A stretch of 22,292 bases of DNA from an uncultured Collinsella sp. (GCA_900757205.1 CAAENA010000009.1:1-22292), one strand, 5' to 3'; counted from the stretch's first letter, positions 1 to 7,953 are shown. Numbers and translations are program-made. Notes: a model not told the origin generated them from the letters alone.

Positions 1-2
1 AT

Positions 3-79
3 GGACCTGTAGCTCAGTTGGTTAGAGCGTCCGGCTGATAACCGGGAGGTCACAAGTTCGAATCTTGTCAGGTCCACCA
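3..79 (+). tRNA. tRNA-Ile (anticodon GAT)
   Basis: A full cloverleaf can be folded by eye. The 7-bp acceptor stem GGACCTG (3-9) pairs perfectly with CAGGTCC (69-75), followed by discriminator A76 and an encoded CCA (77-79). The anticodon loop CTGATAA (35-41) carries GAT at 37-39, which reads the isoleucine codon AUC. The T-loop TTCGAAT is canonical. A terminator hairpin follows 15 bases downstream, so this is the last gene of its transcript; anything upstream lies outside the window. Confidence 0.97.
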
Positions 80-93
80 TCAAAACTGTGAAG

Positions 94-122
94 AGCCTCG
101 AGGGTTTCCTCGGGGCTTTTTT
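94..122 (+). terminator. Rho-independent terminator after tRNA-Ile
   Basis: A 10-bp stem AGCCTCGAGG (94-103) pairs with CCTCGGGGCT (108-117), with one G-T wobble and a GTTT loop. A run of six T follows (117-122). Confidence 0.9.
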
Positions 123-134
123 CTTACCTGCTGG

Positions 135-169
135 AGTAGTCAAAAGAGCCCCGTCCCAAAAAGACTACT
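135..169. repeat. Short inverted repeat, possible dispersed palindrome
   Basis: AGTAGTC (135-141) and GACTACT (163-169) form a perfect 7-bp inverted repeat around a 21-base centre that contains CCCCGTCCC. It sits between the tRNA-Ile terminator and the first protein gene. No T-run follows, so a terminator is unlikely. It could be a dispersed repeat or a regulator site; no second copy is visible in this window. Confidence 0.35.
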
Positions 170-261
170 TTGATTTTGTGTGCTGTGCGAAAGTTTGGGT
201 AGTATAGCTATTCAATGCGGCGGGCTGCCGCGTGTTAACCGCTACGTACCGGAGGTGTTCC

Positions 262-762
262 ATGGTTCGTGTCGACATAGAGACCATCGTCATGGCCGCC
301 GGTCCCGTGCCATCGCTTATCGTGCTTCGCGAGCGCTGCAGCAAATCGGACTCGCCCGCGCCGCTGCGTTCCCTTTCCATTCAGACTGGTTCGTTTGAAG
401 CTGCTGCCATCAGCCGCGGCATCGATAGCGGCCGCGCCGAGCGCCCGATTACCCATGACCTGCTGCTCGATACCGTTGACGCCCTGGGCGCCAAACTCGA
501 GCGCATCGAGATCGTCCGCGCCGAGCCGCCGGTGTTCTACGCGACGATCGTCGTACTGGCCGATGGCGAGGAGCGCAAGATCGACGCCCGCCCCAGTGAT
601 GCCATTGCCCTTGCCGTGCGCAGCAATGCCCCCATGTTTGTGGAGGACGACATCATGAATCGCCTAGGCACTGTTTCCACCCACGCCGAGGATGTCGACG
701 ACGAGCAGGAGTTCGAGAAGTTCGACGAGTTCGTCCATACGCTCTCCCCCGATGATTTCTAA
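262..762 (+). CDS. Bifunctional nuclease family (DUF151) protein
   Basis: This 166-residue protein matches the BFN/DUF151 family, small proteins with reported DNase/RNase activity or UvrB/UvrC-linked folds; the actual role in actinobacteria is not settled. Family hallmarks visible are the LSIQTGSFEAAAI strand-helix near residues 38-50, RPITHDLLLDTVDALGAKLERIEI in the middle (written here as separate motifs RPITHDLLLD and LGAKLERIEI), and the signature DARPSDAIALAVRSNAP near residues 113-129. The C-terminus is strongly acidic (EDVDDEQEFEKFDEF). ATG 262 is chosen because GGAGGT at 251-256 sits 5 bases upstream; the in-frame ATG at 232 lacks such a site. The stop codon abuts the next reading frame, suggesting co-transcription with the two small genes that follow. 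Confidence 0.88.
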   Translation: MVRVDIETIVMAAGPVPSLIVLRERCSKSDSPAPLRSLSIQTGSFEAAAISRGIDSGRAERPITHDLLLDTVDALGAKLERIEIVRAEPPVFYATIVVLADGEERKIDARPSDAIALAVRSNAPMFVEDDIMNRLGTVSTHAEDVDDEQEFEKFDEFVHTLSPDDF

Positions 763-792
763 ATGTCTGGCACGCGAGCGGAGAGGTCGCTG

Positions 793-1149
793 ATGGGTAC
801 CCGCGTATCGGCTGAGGCGGCGGCCATTGCGCGCGAGGCCCAGATGCGCTCGGAGGCTTCTGAGGCGGCTCGCATTGCCTATGTGACGCACGCCCGCACG
901 CTTCGCGAGCGCCGCGGCTCGTTTATCAAGATGGTTGTCGTCTCCGCCCTTGTCGCGGCAATCTGCTCGCGCCTTCGTGGTACAGTTGGTGCGCTTGGGT
1001 TTTCGATTTCAACAGGCTTGGTAATCTGGGGTGTGGTCGATGCGGTCATGCTGACCAACCAGATCAAGGTACTCGACAAGCGCGCGATGGATATGATGCG
1101 CGCCCGCGACGCTGCCGCCAAGATCGCTGCCGAGGCACAGGAACTGTAA
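793..1149 (+). CDS. Small two-helix membrane protein, unknown function
   Basis: I do not recognise this 118-residue protein. The first 43 residues are Ala/Glu/Arg-rich and probably helical (AEAAAIAREAQMRSEASEAA). Two hydrophobic segments follow at about residues 44-60 (FIKMVVVSALVAAICS) and 66-88 (GALGFSISTGLVIWGVVDAV), then a charged helical tail rich in Lys, Arg and Ala. The layout suggests an inner-membrane hairpin with both ends on the same side, probably cytoplasmic. An in-frame ATG at 763 directly touches the upstream stop, but ATG 793 has the better ribosome site (GGAGAGGT at 780-787, 5-6 bases away). It lies between the DUF151 gene and another unknown gene in the same direction, so the three are likely one operon. 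Confidence 0.75.
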   Translation: MGTRVSAEAAAIAREAQMRSEASEAARIAYVTHARTLRERRGSFIKMVVVSALVAAICSRLRGTVGALGFSISTGLVIWGVVDAVMLTNQIKVLDKRAMDMMRARDAAAKIAAEAQEL

Positions 1150-1179
1150 CGACGCCAGACTCGATGGGAAGGTCTAAAG

Positions 1180-1629
1180 ATGGCACAGGATATGCAGGAC
1201 GCCGGTAACGTCTCCGCCGAGCTCGACGCCATGGTGTGCGATCTGATCGGCGCGTTCTTAGACGACCTTGCCGCCGGCGAGAATCCGGGCGTAGTTGTGG
1301 CGATCGAGGACGCTGCTTCCAACCGATATCTGGCGGCGCTCGACGAAGATGGCGAGGAGGCATGCCTCGAGGCTGCCACCAACTTTATCTCCGAGCACAA
1401 GATGGGTCTTAAGGACGAGGGGCTGGGCCGCATCGCCCGCTATGCCATCGGCTACACCGGTTGTGTCGAAATTGACGGCGGCTATCACGACGCCCTGCTC
1501 GTGAGCTTCTTCGAAACCACGCTCGAGAGCGGTTTTTCGGCATACGTGCTGTATGAGGGCATGGGTGCCGGCGATGGTTTTATGTGGAGCGACCCTGAAC
1601 CTGCAGGTGAGGAAACCCCTCTCATCTAA
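1180..1629 (+). CDS. Conserved-looking hypothetical protein, 149 aa
   Basis: I do not recognise a family. The 149-residue product is acidic, with no signal peptide or membrane segment, so it is probably cytosolic. Its composition and codon use match its neighbours, and GGGAAGG at 1166-1172 supports ATG 1180. The middle (IARYAIGYTGCVEIDGGYHDALLVSFFETTL, residues about 86-116, given here only as key parts IARYAIGYTG and YHDALLVSFFE) looks like alternating strands, and the C-terminus is Gly/Glu-rich. It lies 30 bases after the membrane protein gene and is the last gene before typA. Real coding status is supported by the ribosome site, the length and the context; function is unknown. Confidence 0.7.
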   Translation: MAQDMQDAGNVSAELDAMVCDLIGAFLDDLAAGENPGVVVAIEDAASNRYLAALDEDGEEACLEAATNFISEHKMGLKDEGLGRIARYAIGYTGCVEIDGGYHDALLVSFFETTLESGFSAYVLYEGMGAGDGFMWSDPEPAGEETPLI

Positions 1630-1746
1630 AATCGCTAAAATAAACGAGTTTTCGGTAAAAGGCTCAATATTCCCGCTGAGCGTTGTGTCGCTGGGCGGGC
1701 CGCATACGCGTGCCGTTTGTATATGGATAGAAGATAGGGGAACTAC

Positions 1747-3585
<1,839 letters not shown>

Positions 3586-3612
3586 GCGCCGGGGCTTATA
3601 ACTGCCAATAAG

Positions 3613-3648
3613 AAAGGGCGTCGATCGCAATGGTCGGCGCCCTTTTTG
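3613..3648 (+). terminator. Rho-independent terminator after typA
   Basis: AGGGCGTCGATC (3615-3626) pairs with GGTCGGCGCCCT (3632-3643), with two G-T wobbles and a GCAAT loop. Five T follow. It ends the typA transcript. Confidence 0.9.
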
Positions 3649-3676
3649 GTGCACGGGGATTGAGAAGGCCTTCACA

Positions 3677-3705
3677 ACCACAAAGGTGCCTGTCCCCTTT
3701 GCGGT
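3677..3705. repeat. REP-like imperfect palindrome with GGTGCCTGTCCCC core
   Basis: ACCACAAAGG (3677-3686) pairs with CCTTTGCGGT (3696-3705), with one mismatch, around the loop TGCCTGTCC. It lies in the short gap between the convergent typA and beta-helix genes, a usual home for REP-type elements. The core GGTGCCTGTCCCC resembles intergenic repeats I recall from many bacterial genomes, but no second copy occurs here, so repeat status is inference. Confidence 0.5.
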
Positions 3706-3714
3706 GATTGGTGG

Positions 3715-4860
3715 TTAGGCGGTGGGGAGTCCTGGCGTGTTAGCCGGCTGCTGCGGCTTGAGGTGGGCGTTGCGCCAGATGATCTGGATGACGTAGCCGA
3801 GCGTGAAGACGAAGGCCACGCCGCTGATGAAATCGCCTACGAGGGGGATTGCCGTAAGCGCACCCGCGGCGATGCCGCCCACGACTGCCATGGCGTAGCG
3901 GTTCTGGCTGTGACCGACCATGCGGGCGATCGCGCACCCCGCAAAGGCGCTCGACACCAACGCGATGCCGATAACGCCGCACAAGAGGGCTCCGGCAAGC
4001 GGCAGGCCAGCGATAGAGATAATCAGCAGTAGGATGGCGGGAACGACGGCGACCGTGCCCAAAAGACCGCTCACCCACAGGGGCGTGGGGCGCTGGTGGA
4101 GCATGCCGGCGGCACTGGCGGTCGCGCGCGGAAAGACGAGCTCGAGCAGCAGGGCGACAAAGCAGGTCGAGAGTGCTGCGGCGACGATGCCGCTGATGAC
4201 ATCGTTAACGGTGGAAGTATCCTCGTTTTCGGCGCGGTCGATCTTGAGCGCGCCGACTTCGGCTCCCGCGGCGCGCTCGGGGTCCTCGGAGACGTGCGCG
4301 TTTACGGTGCCGGTGATGTGGGCGTTCTTGCCCAAGATGAGCTTGTCGGCCCAAACCTCGACATCGCCCTCGACGGTGCCATCGATGGTCACCGTGTCGC
4401 CCGCAAGCGCTGCCGACTTGGTAGAGCCGCGCAGGGCAACCGTCTCGCCTATCGCATAGAAACAGTTGGCGGTGCTATCGGAATTGAGCACGACATGCTG
4501 ACCAGCGACGGTCACGCTGCCATCAACCGTGGTCTTGGCAATGTCGATGGTGCGTGCCGCCAGACGGACGGCACCGCCCACCGTGCAGTCGCGGATCGAG
4601 AGAGTATCGCCCGCGGCGATGATATCGCGGTCGATGGACGTATCGTCCAAGTTGAGGGCCTGACCTGCCCAGCACAGGTCACCTTCGACGCCGGACGGAT
4701 TGGCGTCATTGTCGGTCGCAAGTACGTTGCCTGCGGTGTCCGTGCCGGCGAACGACGCCGTGGGAAGCGCGGTGATCGCCAGCGCGATGAGCGCGAATGC
4801 CATAAGCAGGCAGCGACGCATCTTGTGTGACGGCGCCGCCGCGGTTTGATTGAAAGCCAT
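3715..4860 (-). CDS. Exported beta-helix (polymer-forming-like) membrane protein
   Basis: The 381-residue product starts with a signal peptide: basic KMRR (13-16), a hydrophobic core (about 17-33), and a likely cut after ASFA (residue 38). Residues about 60-205 hold short repeats of the form (I/V)xGx(V/T)xGD, for example TVDGSVTVAG, TVTIDGTVEGDVEVWAD and NAHITGTVNA, typical of bactofilin-like right-handed beta-helices. Residues about 218-370 contain four or five hydrophobic segments, including a Gly/Pro-rich reentrant-looking stretch (IAGLPLAGALLCGVIG). The fold suggests an extracytoplasmic helix tethered to the membrane; the role is unknown, with envelope organisation a reasonable guess. AAAGGA lies 6 bases before the ATG. 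An 8-bp inverted repeat lies just upstream (4873-4899). Confidence 0.8.
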   Translation of the reverse strand: MAFNQTAAAPSHKMRRCLLMAFALIALAITALPTASFAGTDTAGNVLATDNDANPSGVEGDLCWAGQALNLDDTSIDRDIIAAGDTLSIRDCTVGGAVRLAARTIDIAKTTVDGSVTVAGQHVVLNSDSTANCFYAIGETVALRGSTKSAALAGDTVTIDGTVEGDVEVWADKLILGKNAHITGTVNAHVSEDPERAAGAEVGALKIDRAENEDTSTVNDVISGIVAAALSTCFVALLLELVFPRATASAAGMLHQRPTPLWVSGLLGTVAVVPAILLLIISIAGLPLAGALLCGVIGIALVSSAFAGCAIARMVGHSQNRYAMAVVGGIAAGALTAIPLVGDFISGVAFVFTLGYVIQIIWRNAHLKPQQPANTPGLPTA

Positions 4861-4872
4861 GGTTGATCCTTT

Positions 4873-4899
4873 TGTTAGGTGTTCGGCATATACCTAACA
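4873..4899. promoter_or_regulatory. Candidate operator upstream of the beta-helix gene
   Basis: TGTTAGGT (4873-4880) and ACCTAACA (4892-4899) are a perfect 8-bp inverted repeat with an 11-base spacer. It ends 13 bases before the start codon of the minus-strand gene, overlapping where its promoter or early leader must be. No good -35/-10 pair could be fixed; TATATG (minus strand, partly within one arm) is the nearest -10 match. The geometry suits a dimeric repressor, or an RNA hairpin just ahead of the ribosome site. Confidence 0.45.
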
Positions 4900-4967
4900 G
4901 GGTACCCAACGCGTGGGCGCTCTAAAAGAACCTCTCGGTTGCATTTCGAAGGATGAACCCGCGCTAC

Positions 4968-5657
4968 CTACTTTTTGCGATGCAAAAAGCGCGCGATGTC
5001 TTCTTCGGTGGGGCTTTTGATGTCAAAGCGCAGCGACAGCCAGCGCAGACCCATGGTCACCACGACGCAAACGACCAGTGCGACGACATTGCTGACCAAG
5101 CCGCTCATGACAAGGCAAACATAGCTTGCCGATCCGGCGATGGCCGCGATGGCATAGAAGTTAGTGCGTTGGAAAATGCCCGGCACCACACCCATAAAAC
5201 CATCTCGCAGCATGCCGCCGCCCACCGCGGTAAAAAAGCCCATCATGATGCACACCGCCGGCGCAAAGCCGTAGACCAGCGCCTTGTCTGCGCCGGTTGC
5301 CGCATAGATGCCGACCGAGATGATATCGAGCAAGGGGATGAGTTTTTCGGGCTTGTCGACGATTGCCGGGAAAATGTAGATGATGGCTGCCGTAGCGATG
5401 GAGAGCGGCAGCGCCATTGGCTGGTTGAGGATGTAGACGTTGCCCACCTGCAGCGTCATATCGCGCAAAAGACCGCCGCCCAGACCGCAGACCACCGCGA
5501 GCGCAACTGCACCCACCAGGTCGAGTTTGTGCTCGCGCGCAACCAACACGCCCGAGATTGAAGCCGCGACGACGGCGAACATTTCGAGCCAAAACGGGAT
5601 GGCGACCATGGCATCCGTGGCGTGTGAGGTAACGGTCATAGCGGCGACGACGGGCAA
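4968..5657 (-). CDS. UPF0126/TRIC-type membrane channel-like protein
   Basis: The protein carries two tandem copies of the UPF0126 module (YicG-type family), related to trimeric intracellular cation channels. The hallmark Gly-rich motifs GLGGGLLRD and GGGMLRDGFMG occur once per module, each between hydrophobic helices, giving about seven transmembrane segments and a basic tail (FLHRKK). The substrate is unproven; related proteins have been linked to potassium or glycine transport. I prefer the TTG start at 5657, with AAAGGA 7 bases upstream, giving 229 residues, near the family norm. The frame is open to a TTG at 5774 and an ATG at 5765, but the added residues are not membrane-like and would reach into a palindromic repeat. 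It stands 107 bases upstream of the beta-helix gene in the same direction. Confidence 0.88.
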   Translation of the reverse strand: MPVVAAMTVTSHATDAMVAIPFWLEMFAVVAASISGVLVAREHKLDLVGAVALAVVCGLGGGLLRDMTLQVGNVYILNQPMALPLSIATAAIIYIFPAIVDKPEKLIPLLDIISVGIYAATGADKALVYGFAPAVCIMMGFFTAVGGGMLRDGFMGVVPGIFQRTNFYAIAAIAGSASYVCLVMSGLVSNVVALVVCVVVTMGLRWLSLRFDIKSPTEEDIARFLHRKK

Positions 5658-5771
5658 GATGGAATCCTTTGAGTTGCAGGTTTGGACAATGCCCGTACAT
5701 AGTACATGGTTGGCGGCGATTGCGACCCTATTGCTCGGCAAACGGTAGGGGTTGGGTGCGGTCATAGGTTC

Positions 5772-5838
5772 CAAACATGTATACCAGCCTCCAAAGATGT
5801 CGAAAAATGTCGTTTTTGGCGGATGATGTACATGTTTT
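5772..5838 (-). repeat. 67-bp palindromic element, copy A
   Basis: Two 24-base arms (5772-5795 and 5815-5838) are imperfect inverted repeats around a 19-base centre. Outer ends read AAACATGTA and TACATGTTT; inner ends contain CTCCAAA and TTTGGCGG. The centre holds two ATGTCG copies separated by AAAA. The reverse complement of this centre matches the centre of copy B (6997-7015) at 18 of 19 positions, so A and B are inverted copies. Copy A begins 22 bases after the stop of the nuclease-like gene. There is no T-run, so it is not a standard terminator. Confidence 0.85.
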
Positions 5839-5860
5839 GGCGCGCGCCGAGCGGGCGACG

Positions 5861-6868
5861 TTACTCGGAGGGCGTCTCTATGTCCTTCGTGCCCTTCCAG
5901 TTGCGGATAAGTGCCTTTCGCAGTTCGTTTTGCTTTCGCTGATACTCGGCATCCGTGCAGCGGGGCATACCGAGTGCTTCGCGGATATTGTTCATGGCAC
6001 GGTGAAAAGCGAGTTGACTGGCAAATTGCGCTGAGGTGAGTGTGACAATGCGATAACCCATTTGGGCGAGCACAGCTTCGCGTTCCGCATCTGCTCCCTT
6101 ACGGCCAGTCTCGTCGTGAAAGCCACCCTTATATTCGATGCCGAGCTCTCTGCGCTTATAGGTAATGAGGGCATCGATTTTGAGTGTTCGGGCTTTGGTG
6201 CAATGCCAAAGACGTTGAGGGATCTCGAGCGGTCGGTTGAGCTCGATGCCTCGAATGCCAACGCCGCCTTCGCTTGTTGGAAGTGAAAGTGCGATTGCCG
6301 ATGCAGCCTCCATAGGCGAGACCGAGTGGTCGTAGACATGTCTGAGCGCGAGTCGCGCGCGTGTGGCACCGGGTTTGCCAGGGTGTTGATCGAGCAGTTC
6401 GACAATTTCGTCCTTGGAGGTGGTTGCTGGTTGCTCGGTATAAGGGTCAGAGGGATTAAGGCCCATGCGATAGTCGCCGCAAACTTCGTAGCCATACTCG
6501 AGGTATTCGATTCTATCCATCCACTCGGCGGCGAGCACGAAGGTGAAGGCTTCGTCGGTGATAAAGATGCCGGGCGTAAGCTCGTCAATATGGCCATAGG
6601 GTAGGCTTTGGCCGAGAACATGGCAAGTGACGCCGTTGGTGCGAATTCGCTCGAAAGCAAACACTACGGAGATATCGATAGTCTTGAACATATCGGGCGG
6701 AATGCCGCAGTCGGTGAGGGCCTGTCGTATGCGCGCGATGCGTTGCTGGGTGGAGAGACCTCTTGCGCCTATCTGGTAGTCGTGTTGCGCGACCGCTTGA
6801 ACCCGGCCTTGCGGCGCGTGATGGACGAGCCATGCAGTTTTATGCGAAATGAGAACAGGGGTATCCAT
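5861..6868 (-). CDS. Solitary AbiEi/DUF559-like protein with PD-(D/E)xK-type C-terminus
   Basis: This 335-residue protein looks like a two-part family in actinobacteria: an N-terminal region recalling the AbiEi antitoxin C-terminal domain (VLISHKTAWLVHH at 5-17, then GIFITDEAFTFVLAAEWM at 100-117) and a C-terminal nuclease-like domain. The latter shows a helix with Glu187 (SPMEAASAIALSLP), Asp231 (KIDALI), the ExK pair Glu245-Lys247 (GIEYKGG) and a DAEREAVLAQMGYRIVTLT segment (260-278), the pattern of DUF559/Vsr-type PD-(D/E)xK folds. The activity is inferred; family assignment rests on memory. No partner toxin or methylase gene adjoins it. GAGAGG 6 bases before ATG 6868 fixes the start. The gene is bracketed by palindromic elements A and B, suggesting a discrete, perhaps mobile, unit. 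Confidence 0.75.
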   Translation of the reverse strand: MDTPVLISHKTAWLVHHAPQGRVQAVAQHDYQIGARGLSTQQRIARIRQALTDCGIPPDMFKTIDISVVFAFERIRTNGVTCHVLGQSLPYGHIDELTPGIFITDEAFTFVLAAEWMDRIEYLEYGYEVCGDYRMGLNPSDPYTEQPATTSKDEIVELLDQHPGKPGATRARLALRHVYDHSVSPMEAASAIALSLPTSEGGVGIRGIELNRPLEIPQRLWHCTKARTLKIDALITYKRRELGIEYKGGFHDETGRKGADAEREAVLAQMGYRIVTLTSAQFASQLAFHRAMNNIREALGMPRCTDAEYQRKQNELRKALIRNWKGTKDIETPSE

Positions 6869-6972
6869 TGGGGACCTCTCGCTCTGAGTCGATACCCAAC
6901 TCTTATGTCCGTTGAGGTGGGGAAATATACCGAATGCGAGTAAGCCGACTCATGCACGGCGTGTGTCATATA

Positions 6973-7039
6973 CAAACGTGTACACCACCCTCCAAAAACG
7001 ACATTTTTTGACATCTTTGGAGGGTGATGTACATGTTTG
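6973..7039 (+). repeat. 67-bp palindromic element, copy B
   Basis: Arms 6973-6996 and 7016-7039 are inverted repeats matching at 22 of 24 positions, around a 19-base centre (6997-7015). Outer ends are CAAACGTGTACACC and TGATGTACATGTTTG; inner ends are CCCTCCAAA and TTTGGAGGG. It lies 104 bases upstream of the nuclease-like start codon and is oriented opposite to copy A, judged by the asymmetric centre (GACATTTTTTGACATC). It has the same length and near-identical sequence to copy A. Confidence 0.88.
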
Positions 7040-7097
7040 GGATGTTGGGTTGGGATTGAACGTGATGGGGGTGTGGGTTGAAGAGGAGGGATGTCTA

Positions 7098-7177
7098 AAT
7101 TTTGAGCGGAGCTCAAAATTTATTCGGTCGGCTTACGCCGACCGCGCTGCGCTAAAAACGCGCCATTGGCGCGTTTT
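7098..7177. repeat. Cluster of three perfect hairpins
   Basis: Three perfect inverted repeats follow one another: AATTTTGAGC/GCTCAAAATT (7098-7107/7111-7120, loop GGA), CGGTCGGC/GCCGACCG (7125-7132/7137-7144, loop TTAC) and AAAACGCGCC/GGCGCGTTTT (7155-7164/7168-7177, loop ATT). The third is followed by CTTT and could terminate weakly on either strand. An alternative GGCGCG/CGCGCC pairing (7168-7173/7188-7193) also exists. No gene fits here. This, with copy B and the fragment at 7199-7218, is what fills the gap between the nuclease-like gene and the tRNA-Ser genes. Confidence 0.75.
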
Positions 7178-7198
7178 CTTTACGCTTCGCGCCCTGGC

Positions 7199-7218
7199 GG
7201 GTTCGAATCCCTCCTCCT
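7199..7218 (+). pseudogene. tRNA-Ser T-arm/acceptor fragment, inverted
   Basis: These 20 bases are identical to the T-arm and most of the 3' acceptor strand of the tRNA-Ser(CGA) gene whose matching part lies at 7287-7306 on the other strand. The sequence is GGGTTCGAATCCCTCCTCCT. No D-arm or anticodon arm precedes it and no CCA follows, so it is a fragment, not a gene. Its inverted orientation argues against a simple direct att duplication. Confidence 0.7.
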
Positions 7219-7245
7219 GCGCGTTATTGAAATGTGCTCAAAAAG

Positions 7246-7268
7246 AAAAAAGCCCCATTGCTGGGGCT
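7246..7268 (-). terminator. Terminator of tRNA-Ser(CGA)
   Basis: On the minus strand a 7-bp perfect stem AGCCCCA/TGGGGCT (7262-7268 with 7251-7257) is followed by a run of six T. It begins 12 bases past the tRNA 3' end. Confidence 0.9.
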
Positions 7269-7280
7269 CATACCATCTAA

Positions 7281-7371
7281 TGGCGGAGGAGGAGGGATTC
7301 GAACCCTCGTGACCTTATACAGGCCAAACGGTTTTCGAGACCGCCGCATTCAACCACTCTGCCACCCCTCC
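7281..7371 (-). tRNA. tRNA-Ser (anticodon CGA)
   Basis: This 91-base class II tRNA has acceptor stem GGAGGGG (7371-7365) pairing with CTCCTCC, with one G-T pair. Discriminator G and CCA are encoded at 7281-7284. The anticodon loop CTCGAAA carries CGA (7335-7337), reading UCG. A long variable arm, as expected for serine, lies between the anticodon and T arms. Confidence 0.97.
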
Positions 7372-7380
7372 GCGTGGGGT

Positions 7381-7410
7381 AAAAACAAAGCAGGCTCGAA
7401 GGCCTGCTTT
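7381..7410 (-). terminator. Terminator between the two tRNA-Ser genes
   Basis: A perfect 9-bp stem AAAGCAGGC/GCCTGCTTT (7387-7395 and 7402-7410, loop TCGAAG) is followed on the minus strand by G then five T (7385-7381). Partial read-through would feed tRNA-Ser(CGA), for which I see no separate promoter in the 48-base gap. Confidence 0.85.
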
Positions 7411-7419
7411 GGAATTAAC

Positions 7420-7510
7420 TGGCGGAGAGTCAGGGATTTGAACCCTGGAGACGCTTTTGACGCCTACACGATTTCCAATCGTGCTCCTTCGGCCACTCGG
7501 ACAACTCTCC
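7420..7510 (-). tRNA. tRNA-Ser (anticodon GGA)
   Basis: This 91-base class II tRNA has acceptor GGAGAGT (7510-7504) pairing perfectly with ACTCTCC, then G and an encoded CCA at 7420-7422. The anticodon loop TTGGAAA carries GGA (7474-7476), reading UCC and UCU. The long variable arm is present. A clear promoter lies 17 bases upstream on the minus strand. Confidence 0.97.
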
Positions 7511-7526
7511 GTTAAATGCGAAAGTC

Positions 7527-7555
7527 AGTATACACGAGGAATCGCAAAGTGCAAA
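7527..7555 (-). promoter_or_regulatory. Promoter of the tRNA-Ser pair
   Basis: On the minus strand a -10 TATACT (7532-7527, 5 of 6 to consensus) lies 17 bases after TTTGCA (7555-7550), or 16 after TTGCAC. It is placed so that transcription would start just before tRNA-Ser(GGA). Confidence 0.75.
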
Positions 7556-7924
7556 CAGAAAAGTTGGCATTTTTTAAAACGCTTGGCCGCGCTTGGCCGC
7601 GCTTGTCGTTGCAGTGGGGTTTGAGGTGCCAAAAAACGGCTTCCGACCAGCGTGGTTGATTAACTCAATTGTTCAAAAGGGGTATTCATAAGCGACTTGG
7701 CAATGAATTTAAAAATCTTTGGGTGGCGCTGTGGACCACTGGTATGCATTTTGCGACCACAGCCTTGTGCCCGTTGACCTGTGGCTTGGCTCAGCTTGTC
7801 CCCGCGGCGTCGTATCTTGTCCACAAATCCGTCAAGCACTTGGTCAGCATTTGGTTGGAAGACGCATGAAACGTCGTGCGAGTATGGGCATATGTGGAGG
7901 TCATGAGGTTGTAGCTGCATATTC

Positions 7925-7953
7925 TTGCGGCCTAGGAGGTTGAAAGATATTAT
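7925..7953 (+). promoter_or_regulatory. Promoter of the rpsF operon
   Basis: TTGCGG (7925-7930) and TATTAT (7948-7953, 5 of 6 to consensus) are spaced by exactly 17 bases. Transcription would start near 7960, giving a leader of about 65 bases before rpsF that contains a hairpin. Confidence 0.65.

Noticed and set aside
4096..4830. 244-codon plus-strand frame over the beta-helix gene
   Set aside because: The minus-strand gene has a signal peptide, repeats, membrane segments and a ribosome site; this frame has none.
5658..5774. Longer N-terminus for the UPF0126 protein starting at TTG 5774 or ATG 5765
   Set aside because: The extra residues are not membrane-like, the 5774 start lies inside palindrome copy A, and the TTG at 5657 has a better ribosome site.
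7199..7306. att-type duplication at tRNA-Ser marking an integrated element
   Set aside because: The 20-base copy is inverted relative to the tRNA, whereas site-specific integration leaves direct repeats; no integrase gene is nearby. Kept only as a fragment of unknown origin.
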